In this document: positions 44,436-54,576 of the stretch, in pieces
Numbering within the stretch: the first letter of the stretch is position 1
How the letters are laid out: each line of letters opens with the position of its first letter
Assembly (NCBI RefSeq): GCF_019317285.1
Contig: NZ_CP079218.1
Coordinates: 992,001-1,056,000, forward strand
Origin: Pedobacter sp. D749
GTDB taxonomy: Bacteria; Bacteroidota; Bacteroidia; Sphingobacteriales; Sphingobacteriaceae
Length of the DNA stretch: 64,000 nucleotides
Reading direction: 5' to 3'
Made by a program: the position numbers and the translations under genes
Notes under the pieces: generated by a model
Databases searched by the model: none
What the model saw: the letters and a program-made list of their open reading frames with translations, nothing else
What the model was told of the DNA's origin: nothing

Positions 44436-46958
44436 TTATTTTTCTGGATCCAGCACCTGGTTTATCGTTCGTACAATATCCTGCAGGTGGTATTTCTCCA
44501 AACCTTCACGTTTCGGAAGCACGGCTTCAATATCGCCTTTGAGTTCTGTCAAATGCATTTTTACTAGCGTAGAAATGTCATTTGCCTGCACATCAACGAT
44601 ATTGTATTGCTGCATTTGTTGTGGGGTGTAGCCTCCTGCAGCTGTTGCTGTCAGCATTTTTTTCAGGTTATCTACATAAGCTTTCTGGAGGTTACGCCGG
44701 TAAAGATCAATTTGCTGACCATCATAAAGCTCAGACCACACGCCTTTTTTCATATCAGAAAAAAGTTCGTCTATGGTATAGGTTGGGGTTTTGCTTAGCG
44801 TGGCATTGAGCAATTTATTTAATGAGCTTACTCCCATAACACTGCCCAGCATATCTTTTTGATAATTTAATATCAGCCGGGTCGGATCGGTAGCGATTTT
44901 GCCCGATAAGGAGCCTTCAATTAACCAGGTTGGTGTGCGGAACAACTGCTGGTTCAAAAAGGAAACGGCCTGCTTTTGAATCTGGGCCGGTACATTTTTA
45001 TACACCAAACCTGGCTCATCAACAGTCTTTAAATCCGTATAAACCCCGGCGATGTTTTTTGCCACGTGCCCCAGGTAACGTCTGTACTGGTTGGCGACTT
45101 CGGCATACATTTCTTTTGCATTTCCATAACCTTCATTTTCCTCTTTTGTCCATTCTATCAAATTGGGCAAAATGCGTTTCAGGTTTCTGATGCCATATTC
45201 ACTGGCCAGCATGGCATTGTCGCCCAGATCTTCGTTCTGGCTACGCGGATCGGCGGGGTCTGCCTCTGTTCCAAACCATAATCTCGGATTTGCAGCCACA
45301 CGTTTACTGATCATTTTACTCAACGGCCCGTGTTCATCTTCAGCTCTGTTATACTGGGGCATCCATTTGTAGCCCCATTCAATTGCCCACTTGTCGTAAT
45401 CTCCAATCCTCGGATAAATCCCTGCTTTCCCAATGTGATCTTCGGGTTGTGCTACGTAATTAAAACGTGCATAATCCATAATTGATGGCGTATGTCCGTT
45501 GGCTTCTACCCATTTCTTGTTGCGCAACAGCTCAACCGGTACAGTAGAGGAAGAACCGTAGTTGTGCATCAAGCCCAAAGTATGGCCAACTTCATGCGAG
45601 GAAACAAAACGAATAAGATCACCCATCAGCTGATCGTCAAACTTCTTTCTAGCCCTTGGATCTACTGCTGCGGCCTGGATAAAATACCATTTACTAAGAA
45701 TGCTCATAACGTTATGGTACCAGTTTACATGGGTTTCCAGGATCTCGCCACTACGCGGATCATGCACACTAGGTCCGCTGGCATTTGCGATTACCGAAGG
45801 TTTATAAACGATGGCACTATGGCGCGCATCATCAATGCTCCAGGTAGAATCTTTCGGCGCTTCCTTTGCAAGGATGGCATTTTTGAAACCTGCTTTTTCA
45901 AAGGCAACCTGCCAATCGTTCACACCTGCAATCAAATAAGGGACCCACTTTTTAGGGGTGGCAGGATCAATGTAGAAAATAATCTGTTTTTTAGGTTCTA
46001 CCAGTTCTCCTCTTTTGTATTTTTCTACATCTGCATCTTTAGGCTCCATGCGCCAGCGTGTAATCATCACCTCACGTTTGATCCCTATCGGATTGGCATC
46101 AAAATCGACATAGTCTGCCGTAAAATAGCCAACCCTGGAATCTGAAAATCTTGGCTTCATGGGTATTTTAGGCAACAGCATGATAGAACTGTTCAGTTCC
46201 AGTGTAGCCGCTGAAGCACCGATTATTGCATCGCCGATAAGCGGGGATTTATTATAGGTCTTTACGGCACGTACCTCAACATTAAGCGGGAAAGCTTTTA
46301 CGCTTTCCAGGTACGACCTATCGGCGATGAGTGCACCCAGTGATAAACCTCTTTTGGTAATGGTGTTAAAGTAAAAGAGCTCATTGTCACTGTTAAGGAT
46401 GTCTGTCATCTCTATTACAGTGCCCTTCATTCCTGAAATTGAATCCTTTGCATAAGCTTTGATATCAAATGAACTCAGTATCGGTTGGATATTAGAATTC
46501 ATGACAGACCGGTTCATGCCGGTGCTGTCATTTGATCTTTCCTCAAAGGAGATGCTCCTGATAAATAATTTATGGTTTGGGCCCTTTTCAAATCTGATTA
46601 CATTTTCATTAATCTGATCGCCTGCATATCCCATCATTAAGCCCCGTACGCCAGCGCCTGATTTACTGATGCGGCTAACAATCAAAATATCTCTCCCCAA
46701 TATGGAGTCAGCAATTTCAAAAAAATACTTTTGCTCAATTTTGTGGACCTTAATCATGCCAGGGCTTGTGATCGCCTTATCCGTAATGATTTCTTTATAA
46801 GGTTTAGGTTCACTTACGGGCTTTGCCGCCTCTATAGTCTTCTTCGCCGAAATTTTGCTTTGCAGAGAATCTTTGGTTGTTTTCGGATTTTTTTCCTGCC
46901 CTTTTACCAGGCTTGTAACCATGAGTAACGTTGAGCAGAGTATTAAAAATTTGTACAT
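44436..46958 (-). CDS. Zinc-dependent metalloprotease (DUF5117/DUF5118 type)
   Basis: This exported 840-aa protein has a signal peptide (FLILCSTLLMVTSLVKGQ). DUF5118/5117-like N-terminal domains follow (KYFFEIADSILGRDILIVSRI, EKGPNHKLFIRSISF). The metzincin-type site HEVGHTLGLMHN is near residue 475, with a SIMDYARFNY Met-turn. It is the last gene of the Sus-like locus, so it probably cuts proteins outside the cell or in the periplasm for uptake through the SusC-type transporter. Confidence 0.92.
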   Translation of the reverse strand: MYKFLILCSTLLMVTSLVKGQEKNPKTTKDSLQSKISAKKTIEAAKPVSEPKPYKEIITDKAITSPGMIKVHKIEQKYFFEIADSILGRDILIVSRISKSGAGVRGLMMGYAGDQINENVIRFEKGPNHKLFIRSISFEERSNDSTGMNRSVMNSNIQPILSSFDIKAYAKDSISGMKGTVIEMTDILNSDNELFYFNTITKRGLSLGALIADRSYLESVKAFPLNVEVRAVKTYNKSPLIGDAIIGASAATLELNSSIMLLPKIPMKPRFSDSRVGYFTADYVDFDANPIGIKREVMITRWRMEPKDADVEKYKRGELVEPKKQIIFYIDPATPKKWVPYLIAGVNDWQVAFEKAGFKNAILAKEAPKDSTWSIDDARHSAIVYKPSVIANASGPSVHDPRSGEILETHVNWYHNVMSILSKWYFIQAAAVDPRARKKFDDQLMGDLIRFVSSHEVGHTLGLMHNYGSSSTVPVELLRNKKWVEANGHTPSIMDYARFNYVAQPEDHIGKAGIYPRIGDYDKWAIEWGYKWMPQYNRAEDEHGPLSKMISKRVAANPRLWFGTEADPADPRSQNEDLGDNAMLASEYGIRNLKRILPNLIEWTKEENEGYGNAKEMYAEVANQYRRYLGHVAKNIAGVYTDLKTVDEPGLVYKNVPAQIQKQAVSFLNQQLFRTPTWLIEGSLSGKIATDPTRLILNYQKDMLGSVMGVSSLNKLLNATLSKTPTYTIDELFSDMKKGVWSELYDGQQIDLYRRNLQKAYVDNLKKMLTATAAGGYTPQQMQQYNIVDVQANDISTLVKMHLTELKGDIEAVLPKREGLEKYHLQDIVRTINQVLDPEK

Positions 46959-46987
46959 TTAGGTATAAATAATTGGTCTATTTGAAT

Positions 46988-47725
46988 TTAAAAGTAATTG
47001 CTCTGAAATATACCGAAGGCATTTCTCCCTGTTCCGCCAGGTACTCCCTTAACCACCAGCGAAATGTTCTTGAAATAGCCGGAATTTGGCGTAAGTGTTA
47101 AGCTAAAGTTTGCAATCAGCAATTCACCGGTTGCTGCATTTCGCACTTCAAAATTGTATACCGTTCTGGTGGCAGCTTTGGTTGGGTATTTACTCCATGG
47201 AGAAATTTCGCGGTAAGCCAATGCTACAGGTGCTGTAACCGATGGAACATTTGCCTGGATAGGGGAGTCTGGCACATTTAACGCATCTTTTAAAATGACT
47301 TTCAGTACCGTGCTTTCTGACGACAGGTTTACAAACCGGATGTGCGAAACACTGTCTGCAGCTATAGGTGTTCTATCCGTCTGGATATAAGGGATATCCA
47401 CTTCGGCCCGCAATATGGTGTCAGGTTTCAAGGCCGTACCACAAAGATACATGGAGTAATTCATCTGCTTGAGGGTATAAGTCCCGGAGAAAAGCACATT
47501 CTTACCATCTTTAGAAGAAACCGTTATCATTGCAGGGGATTCTGCCTTAGGGTAAATTAAAACACTACTTGCAAAATTTAGCGTAGCATTCAACTTTACG
47601 GCATCTTGACCGGTCCATGCATTTACCACCCTTACTGTTGCAAACCGTTCTTTGCTTTCCTCCTTTTTGCAGGCTCCGATTGCCAGCACAAAAAGAAACA
47701 TTAAGCTTAAATATCTTATATTCAT
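46988..47725 (-). CDS. DUF4397-type lipoprotein
   Basis: The protein is 245 aa, with a lipoprotein signal (LMFLFVLAIGAC, Cys ~19). The beta-rich sequence (RFATVRVVNAWTGQDAV, SHIRFVNLSSESTVLKVIL) fits DUF4397. It lies between SusD (27 bp upstream) and the metalloprotease (29 bp downstream), so it is part of the locus, probably as a surface-exposed binding protein. Confidence 0.75.
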   Translation of the reverse strand: MNIRYLSLMFLFVLAIGACKKEESKERFATVRVVNAWTGQDAVKLNATLNFASSVLIYPKAESPAMITVSSKDGKNVLFSGTYTLKQMNYSMYLCGTALKPDTILRAEVDIPYIQTDRTPIAADSVSHIRFVNLSSESTVLKVILKDALNVPDSPIQANVPSVTAPVALAYREISPWSKYPTKAATRTVYNFEVRNAATGELLIANFSLTLTPNSGYFKNISLVVKGVPGGTGRNAFGIFQSNYF

Positions 47726-47752
47726 TTTCTATCTCTTAATTTGACTTCGTGA

Positions 47753-49168
47753 TTAATTTTGTGAAATGCCGGATTTCGTAATTTCATCTAATGGAATCGG
47801 CATCGCGTAACGCTTATCATTTGGTGGAAGCGTATAAACCACACCATCTATTTCTCTGGACAGGGTGATATTAGCGCCCTCTACATTCAGGCGCCGCACA
47901 TCAAACCACCTTGCGCCGCGGTACAACAATTCCCTTCTACGCTCGAGTAAAACGAGGTCAAGTGCTGCTTCCGGAGTTAAGGCGCTGAGCACGGGAGCCA
48001 ATCCCACAGGAAAACGCTTTGTAGCCATCATATTCAAAATTTCAAGTGCCGGAGCTACTTCTTTCTTCCGTGCCAGACATTCTGCCAAAATCAGGTAAAC
48101 CTCGTCAGTTGCCAAACCGTTAAACGGCACATAGCGTAAGGCTATATTTTGGTACAAAGCTTTGATATACTTAGCCGGATCATTAGCACTCCTGATGAAA
48201 AAACACAGTTTTAATCTCAGGTCATCTTGATCGTAAAGGGCAATTTGCTTCGGGCTCACCTTCGACTTGAAAGTATAACCGTAATCGGAGTAGTTTAACG
48301 CATAAAAATCGTAGCCAACAGAAGCGTCGCCATGAAAAGTAGTGTAAATCACTTCCGGATTCCCGCCCTCAAATGGCGTGTTGGAATTTACGTCAAGGTC
48401 ATTGTAGTCGAGTAGCGTTCCCTTGATCTTTAAAGCCTCCCGCGCGCTTTCCATTGCCTTATCGTAGTTCATCATGCACAAATGAACCCTTGCCAGCAAA
48501 GCCAGGGCCGCCACTTTAGAGCCTAATGTCGGTTTTGTAGTGGACTCAGAGGTAAAACTCATTTTTGCGGTTTCCAGATCAGACAAGATCTGAGCATAGG
48601 TAACCGCTATGGATGAACGCTGCAGAGGATTATTGGCATTTACCTCCAGAGGCAAAGGGATGCCGGGTGTAACTGCCGCATTCTTCGGGTCATAAGGCAT
48701 TGCAAAAGCCTGTGCAATCTGAAAAAAAGTATGGGCACGCAGAAAGTAGGCCTGCCCTTTAACATCCCCATATTTTGCTGCATTAGCAGGTGTTTTTGCC
48801 AATTCATTTAAGCCTGTAATGATGGTGTTGGCGTATAGGAGCGTTTTGTAGGAATTGTTCCAGTCTAAAGAAGTTTGATAAACAGTCGGATTCCAGTTGT
48901 AACTGTTGCGAATGGGCTCCTCTTTCGACTGCCAGATACTGGTAGATAAGTATTCGTATTCATCGCCACAGAACATGGAAAAACTCTGGGTATTGTTGAT
49001 TACTGAGAAGTTGTTTAATAGTCCTTCAAAATCGGCCAGGCTTTCCGGGATCAGGTTTGCCATTACCGGCTTTTTATCCAGAAATTCCTTTTTACAGCTT
49101 CCTAACAAAACAGATGCAACCAGTATAATGACAAAAAGTGATTTATTATAAAAAAAAGGCTTTTTCAT
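47753..49168 (-). CDS. RagB/SusD-family nutrient-binding lipoprotein
   Basis: The lipoprotein signal is VASVLLGSC (Cys ~25), followed by KKEFLDKKPVMANLIPESLADFEGLLNN. The alpha-helical SusD scaffold is clear: GQAYFLRAHTFFQIAQAFAMPYD, LLARVHLCMMNYDKAMESAREAL and the C-terminal LDLVLLERRRELLYRGARWFDVRRLN. It caps the SusC transporter as the ligand-binding lid. Co-operonic with SusC, 164 bp downstream. Confidence 0.95.
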   Translation of the reverse strand: MKKPFFYNKSLFVIILVASVLLGSCKKEFLDKKPVMANLIPESLADFEGLLNNFSVINNTQSFSMFCGDEYEYLSTSIWQSKEEPIRNSYNWNPTVYQTSLDWNNSYKTLLYANTIITGLNELAKTPANAAKYGDVKGQAYFLRAHTFFQIAQAFAMPYDPKNAAVTPGIPLPLEVNANNPLQRSSIAVTYAQILSDLETAKMSFTSESTTKPTLGSKVAALALLARVHLCMMNYDKAMESAREALKIKGTLLDYNDLDVNSNTPFEGGNPEVIYTTFHGDASVGYDFYALNYSDYGYTFKSKVSPKQIALYDQDDLRLKLCFFIRSANDPAKYIKALYQNIALRYVPFNGLATDEVYLILAECLARKKEVAPALEILNMMATKRFPVGLAPVLSALTPEAALDLVLLERRRELLYRGARWFDVRRLNVEGANITLSREIDGVVYTLPPNDKRYAMPIPLDEITKSGISQN

Positions 49169-49332
49169 ATGTGTAAATTTGTTTTTAATGGTTATGAAGC
49201 TATCATGATTTTTTCACAAGTTTCTATCGTGCTTTAGTGTTCAAGAACTCGCAAGCTCGGTTTACTAATTAGTGTTTGTGATTGGCAAAATCATGATGGT
49301 TTCATATCTAATTTTTTAATGGGAGTAATTGA

Positions 49333-52300
49333 TTACAATGTGGTTCTTAAGCCAAATGAATATTGTCTTGGTGATCTTGCTGAAGTTGGGAAATCCGGAT
49401 CAATGGGAAGCTTTGTCGATTTCCACAACAGACCAATATTATTGGCATAGGCATACACCTGGAGACTTTTGAAGGGCAGCTTTTTAAACTTTGTTTTGCT
49501 GATACTGTACGAAAGCTGGATATCCTGTAGTCTGAAACTGTCTCCTTTTTCTACCAGGGCATCCGACGAATCGTAAGTGAGTTGTGCGTAGGTATTATAA
49601 GGGTAATTCGTCATTGCCGGAACATTAGTAACCAATTCGTCACCGGGTTTTTGCCATCTGTTTGCAAAATCAGAGAAGAAATAATTGCCAAAGAAAAGGC
49701 TGTTGTAGTCCAAGGCCTGACGTTTAAAATAATGACCCAGGCGGTAGGCAATTAAAAATGATAAGGATAGGTTTTTGTAGTTAAAATCATTTCGGATACC
49801 GCCAGAAAATTTTGGAATATTATTGCCGATATATACAATATCCTGCTCATTGGCCGCACTAATTACCGAAGCCAGGTCAGTCGTGGCCACACCATTGGAA
49901 TAAATCATAGGTTGACCAAGTCCGTTTAAACCTGCGTAACGGTAAGTGAACAATGCGGAATAGGCATAACCCAGCCTTGGAATAGTAGAATTGTTCAATA
50001 CTGAATTTCTCGGGTTTTGTTTGAGGTCGAGTTTAGTGATTTTGTCTATTGCAGAACTTAGATTCAAACTTGTTGACCATGAAAAATCTTTACCTGATAT
50101 TTGTCTTGAATTGAGGGAGAGGTCGAAACCTTGTGTCTTTACGTCAGCAAAATTCCCGGTAAAATTGATTACACCAACCTGAGGGGCAACGCTCTGTCCG
50201 GATATCAAATCGCGGGCATTCTTCCTGAAAAACTCAATACTGCCGCTAATCAGGTTATTCTTGAATCCGAAATCCAATCCAAGGTTCGTTTGTTGTACTT
50301 TTTCCCATCTCAATTCTGCATTGGGCGGATTGTTGATCTGATAAAAGGACCCCAAACCGGAATTATTTCCTGCTGATAGGCTGGCAATTGTTTTTGCTGA
50401 AGCGCTGGGACTGGTATTTCCACTGTAGCCATTAGTGAGGCGTAGCTTTAACATCGGAAGCCAGTCTATATGGTAAAATGATTCGCGGTTAATTATCCAG
50501 GCCACACCAGCAGACCAAAGCGGCACCCCTTTTTGATTAGACGCTACACCAAAAAGATTGGATTCGTCTTTACGGGCACTCGCCGAAATAATATATTTAT
50601 TTTGATAGGAATAAGAAGCATTGGCAAATAGCGAAACAAAGCGATTGGTGGTATTGCTATTTCCAAATTGTATGGGGATAGTGCTGTTTGCACCACTAAA
50701 TATAGTTTGATAAATCATATTCTGGTTCACACGCTGATAGGTGTCGAACTCTTTGATATAACCAAGCTCTTGCCTTGTAGAGCCCACATTATTGGTGTTT
50801 CTGACTTCCGCACCTGCCAGTGCCGAAATCTGATGATCAGACCCCAATGTCTCGTTGTAAACCAGATTTGCCCTTAGGTTATTGTTATTGTATTTACTGT
50901 TTTTAATCAAATTGGTTCCACCATAGGGAAAATTCTGGGTGATTACTCCGGTGGCGGAATTGTAAGTCGTAAACATGTTGATCATTTCGCGTGTTTGAAA
51001 CGATTCCACATCAAAAATGCTGTTATAGTTGGAAATTCCACTTCCATATTGATAAATGGCACTGAACTGTAATGTTGGCTTAATACTATAGCTAACGTCT
51101 GCTTTAATGCTATAGTCCTGAATATGATTTACATTCCTGCCATAATTATATTCATCAAGCGGGATAAAAGTCATATCAATCAGCTTTCCACCTGCTAACC
51201 CCGAAATTCGTGTTTTTGAATACTTGTAAGGAATCTCCAGCGGGTTCCCCTGGTCATCTGCCAACCTGGTATAGGGGAAAATTGCACCAGTAGGTAAGCT
51301 AAAGTTGGATCCACTCCGCTGCGTGTCAGAAAAAGAAATATCTGCACCAATTTGCAGCTTCCTGTTGAAAAAACTGAATCGTTCGCTCAACACAAAGTTC
51401 TTCCGGCTGGAGTTGGATTTATCTGCAGAATGTCCGTTATCTAAACTTCCCGATACGTAGTATTGGTTTTGTGGACCACCGCCCCTGATGCTTAAATTGT
51501 ATTGCTGATTAAAAGTATTGTCCTGTGTATAACGGGTCAGGTCATCACGGATATCAGTGTTTCTCAGTTGAGCAATCTGCCTTTCTGCTTCAATGGCGCT
51601 GATTTTATTACTGCGTTGCTGATCTAAGATGCTGACCAATGGGGAAACCACACTCCCGGGATCTGAAAGGGAATAATCATAATAGCCTTTGCCGAACAAA
51701 AAGCTTTCTACATCAATAAATTCTGAAGAACTTAGTTGTGGAACAGAATACAGGTCGGACTTGCCAGCCATGGTAAAACTGGTATTTAAGGATACTTGTG
51801 CTGGTTGGTTCAGTTTACCCTTTTTCAAAGTGATCACCAATACCCCATTTCCTCCTCTGGCGCCCCATATGGAAGTGGCTGCGGCATCTTTCAGAATGGT
51901 GACACTTTCTACATCATTTGGATTGATGGAATTGATGTCTCCTTCAAAGGGATAGTTATCTACCACAACCAGTGGTTCTACTGCAGACCGGATTGTGCTT
52001 CGGCCACGAATAGAAAAACTTGCTTCATTGACAGAGTTGGAGGGATTTCGCAGCGTTAGAATTCCTGGTGCCATGTTTTCAATCCTATCGATAATATTAG
52101 GACTAACGCCCCTGTTGATTACGCTGGAATCTAAAAATTCATAGGATCCTGTAGCCCGCTCTCTGGAGATTTTCTGATAACCATTGGATACTACTGCAAC
52201 TTCCTGTAAGCTTTCTGTATTGACAACCAAAACAATAGGTTGATCGGTAATCGCTTTAGCTGCGATCGTTTTAGCGGTATAGCCCGTGTAAGAAATGATG

Positions 52301-52845
52301 ATCAAGGCATCTTCATCGACATTTTTAATTTCGAAAACGCCCAGTTGATTGGTGATCACACTTCTATTGAAATCTTTCAGTTTTACACTTGCACCAGCCA
52401 GGGGATTTCCTTTCTCATCCACAACCTTGCCTCTGATGTCCATATTTTTAAAGACATTTATCAAGGCGTCGAGCACAGTTTTTTTCTTTTCGGCTACAAC
52501 GATGGTTTTGTCTTCAATAACATAGTTCATCACAGTGCCTTTTAAGCAAACTTCCATCACTTCTTCAAGCGATGCACCGCTAAATTTAGCCTGGATGGTT
52601 ATTCCGGCGTTCAATTTATCGGGTTCCCAAAGCACATGGAAGCCGGTTTGTTTCCCAATTTCTTTAAACACCTGGGCAAGGGTGATTTTGTTTTGGTTTA
52701 AAGTAACCTTTTGAGCAAGTGCAGAGGCACTTACCTGCATGATGAAAGCCAATAATAATACAGCAACGAGTTTAATTCGCATGAGCCATTTTCTAAAAAT
52801 GTGGCACGGAGGACCACATAAAACTTTAGTGGAAATTTTATACAT
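49333..52845 (-). CDS. SusC/RagA-family TonB-dependent outer-membrane transporter with STN domain
   Basis: The 1170-aa protein has a signal region (VAVLLLAFIMQVSASALAQ), an STN domain (residues ~45-115, QVFKEIGKQTGFHVLWEPDK), a carboxypeptidase-like domain (RGKVVDEKGNPLAGASVKL), a plug (ITNPNDVESVTILKDAAATS-type block) and a 22-strand barrel ending SPRQYSFGLRTTL. The STN domain binds the FecR anti-sigma factor, so substrate binding outside can activate the sigma factor encoded upstream. Given the neighbouring protease and lack of glycoside hydrolases, peptides are a more likely substrate than glycans (inference). Confidence 0.95.
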   Translation of the reverse strand: MYKISTKVLCGPPCHIFRKWLMRIKLVAVLLLAFIMQVSASALAQKVTLNQNKITLAQVFKEIGKQTGFHVLWEPDKLNAGITIQAKFSGASLEEVMEVCLKGTVMNYVIEDKTIVVAEKKKTVLDALINVFKNMDIRGKVVDEKGNPLAGASVKLKDFNRSVITNQLGVFEIKNVDEDALIIISYTGYTAKTIAAKAITDQPIVLVVNTESLQEVAVVSNGYQKISRERATGSYEFLDSSVINRGVSPNIIDRIENMAPGILTLRNPSNSVNEASFSIRGRSTIRSAVEPLVVVDNYPFEGDINSINPNDVESVTILKDAAATSIWGARGGNGVLVITLKKGKLNQPAQVSLNTSFTMAGKSDLYSVPQLSSSEFIDVESFLFGKGYYDYSLSDPGSVVSPLVSILDQQRSNKISAIEAERQIAQLRNTDIRDDLTRYTQDNTFNQQYNLSIRGGGPQNQYYVSGSLDNGHSADKSNSSRKNFVLSERFSFFNRKLQIGADISFSDTQRSGSNFSLPTGAIFPYTRLADDQGNPLEIPYKYSKTRISGLAGGKLIDMTFIPLDEYNYGRNVNHIQDYSIKADVSYSIKPTLQFSAIYQYGSGISNYNSIFDVESFQTREMINMFTTYNSATGVITQNFPYGGTNLIKNSKYNNNNLRANLVYNETLGSDHQISALAGAEVRNTNNVGSTRQELGYIKEFDTYQRVNQNMIYQTIFSGANSTIPIQFGNSNTTNRFVSLFANASYSYQNKYIISASARKDESNLFGVASNQKGVPLWSAGVAWIINRESFYHIDWLPMLKLRLTNGYSGNTSPSASAKTIASLSAGNNSGLGSFYQINNPPNAELRWEKVQQTNLGLDFGFKNNLISGSIEFFRKNARDLISGQSVAPQVGVINFTGNFADVKTQGFDLSLNSRQISGKDFSWSTSLNLSSAIDKITKLDLKQNPRNSVLNNSTIPRLGYAYSALFTYRYAGLNGLGQPMIYSNGVATTDLASVISAANEQDIVYIGNNIPKFSGGIRNDFNYKNLSLSFLIAYRLGHYFKRQALDYNSLFFGNYFFSDFANRWQKPGDELVTNVPAMTNYPYNTYAQLTYDSSDALVEKGDSFRLQDIQLSYSISKTKFKKLPFKSLQVYAYANNIGLLWKSTKLPIDPDFPTSARSPRQYSFGLRTTL

Positions 52846-52941
52846 TTGAGTAGGTTTGGTTTAGAAGTGCTTATACTTTAGCGAGCAGCGCACTTCATCT
52901 GTAGTTGATTAATTTATTAATCTTATAAAGCCAGATTATTA

Positions 52942-52972
52942 GGATTCCGATGGCCATCGGAATCCTTTTTTT
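52942..52972. terminator. Hairpin between FecR and SusC genes
   Basis: A perfect 24-bp palindrome (half-site GGATTCCGATGG) has T8 on its plus-strand side. It lies in the FecR-SusC gap and could partly separate the regulatory genes from the transport genes. On the minus strand, the direction of these genes, no T-run follows, so any termination there would be weak. Confidence 0.55.
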
Positions 52973-53058
52973 TTGAGGCGTCGTGATTAATAGCTTTGCA
53001 TTTCCGTAGGTAGTTCTTTTTTCATGTTGTTTGGTTGGTTTGGTTATGTTGATTTTGG

Positions 53059-54231
53059 TTATTTCATTACAATGATAGTGTTGCCCTGTATCTCAAATCG
53101 AACGGAGCGGGTTAAGCTCAGTTTACTCAATACATGCGAAACTTTAACATACTTGGAGATGCTTCCACTAAACATCTTTTTCTTCAATTCTTCATCTTTA
53201 AACTTTACGTCTAGATCGTACCAACGGCCAATATCGTTCATGATCTGTTCAAGAGGCTCATTGTCAAAATTAAAAAAGCCATTCTTCCAGGAAACAGCGT
53301 TGTCTGTATCCACATTTTTCACCTCAATCCGGCCTGCTGTTAAAGTTGATTCTTCGCCGGGTTTCAAAATGACCTGATTTACTTTAACACTTCCTTCCAG
53401 TAAAGTAGTCCTGGTACGCAAACCATTTTCATATACATTCAGATTAAAATGTGTTCCAAGTACCTCCACTTCCTGATGTATACTTTTAACGATAAAAGGA
53501 TGTGCCTTATCTTTCGCTACTTCAAAATAAGCTTCTCCCTGAAGTTCTACATTTCGTGTTGATCCTTGAAACGATACCGGAAATTTAACGGATGATGCTG
53601 CATTAAGCCATATTTTTGTACCATCAACCAGTTGCAGCTGATATTGGCCCCCACGAGGGGTTGTGATCTGGTTTTGCTCCATTCCTGCATGTTTGCCCTG
53701 ATCGCCAATAAAAGTATAAACCAATTGTCCCGCCGCTGTAGTCGTAATCTTCACACCATTCTGTTCCGCCAATGAATGATTTACACAGTCTGCCAAAGCG
53801 ATCTGTTTCCCGTTCGCAAGGGTAAGCACGGCTTTGTTTGTACCCGGATCCACATCTTTTTCCATGCTCAGCGATGGAAGGTCCTGTTTAGAGTTAAGGT
53901 AAATGAAAAGTGAAGCTGTAAGGACCATCAGGGTGAGACAGGCTGCGGCAAGCCGGAGAAACCATATGCGTTTGTAGAGCGGAACAATTTTAGGCAGGGC
54001 CTGTTGATTGATGCGTTTTACGGACTTGAAAATCTGGAGCAATTTAATTTCCTCTTCAGGAGTAGGGGAGCCCTCTTCAAAAGGAACCAAAAGCTCAGCA
54101 TAGATCAAATCTTTCAATAAAAATTCATCTGCAACATCAAAATATGTCAGTAACTCCGATATTTCAGTTTCGGAGCATTGATTTTTGAGGAAATTTGAGT
54201 AAATACGCTTTAGCTTGTTTTGATCTTCCAA
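53059..54231 (-). CDS. FecR-family anti-sigma factor
   Basis: The 390-aa protein has an N-terminal cytoplasmic anti-sigma region (~1-85), one membrane helix (IWFLRLAAACLTLMVLTASLFIYL), then the periplasmic FecR domain (ITTPRGGQYQLQLVDGTKIWLNAAS, VELQGEAYFEVAKD, HPFIVKS) and an STN-like C-terminus (DIGRWYDLDVKFKDEELKKKMFSGSI). It passes the signal from SusC to the sigma factor. 340 bp lie between it and the sigma gene. Confidence 0.94.
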   Translation of the reverse strand: MEDQNKLKRIYSNFLKNQCSETEISELLTYFDVADEFLLKDLIYAELLVPFEEGSPTPEEEIKLLQIFKSVKRINQQALPKIVPLYKRIWFLRLAAACLTLMVLTASLFIYLNSKQDLPSLSMEKDVDPGTNKAVLTLANGKQIALADCVNHSLAEQNGVKITTTAAGQLVYTFIGDQGKHAGMEQNQITTPRGGQYQLQLVDGTKIWLNAASSVKFPVSFQGSTRNVELQGEAYFEVAKDKAHPFIVKSIHQEVEVLGTHFNLNVYENGLRTRTTLLEGSVKVNQVILKPGEESTLTAGRIEVKNVDTDNAVSWKNGFFNFDNEPLEQIMNDIGRWYDLDVKFKDEELKKKMFSGSISKYVKVSHVLSKLSLTRSVRFEIQGNTIIVMK

Positions 54232-54450
54232 AATAATTGGCCTTTTTAAAGCTATTACGTTTCAAAAACGATCAACATCTAGTCTAAACAAAAAAATATT
54301 TACTATTTACCTGAGCTAGATTAATGTTTAAAAATTAATGTACTTTATTAGGACTAATTGGCTAGCCGTTTCGTCATGCTGATCCGATAGCTATCGGATT
54401 TATTTTACAAGTAGAAATAGTGTTTTCAATCGCCTTGTAGCTACTACGTG

Positions 54451-54576
54451 GTCAGCATCTTTCCTGTTAAACCGCCTTGCTATAAAGACCCTGAAACAAG
54501 TTCAGGGTGACGACCGTTCGTGCAAGGCGCCAAATAACCCAAATGAAAGCACATTATTAATCGAACTCAGGTTATT
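54451..54576. repeat. Inverted repeat copy B flanking the Sus-like locus
   Basis: It is the inverted near-identical copy of 43776-43905. One end includes the sigma-factor stop codon. It contains the ACCCTGAAACAAGTTCAGGGT hairpin elements and may serve as that gene's terminator. The rest of 54232-54450 shows nothing beyond the FecR promoter region. Confidence 0.8.

Noticed and set aside
45492..46145. 217-aa plus-strand frame
   Set aside because: It lies wholly inside the zinc metalloprotease gene, whose protein has a clear family match; the reverse frame has no recognisable domain.
52942..52965. Palindrome between FecR and SusC as a transcription-factor operator
   Set aside because: The T8 run directly after the stem makes a terminator-type hairpin more likely, although its direction is opposite to the genes.
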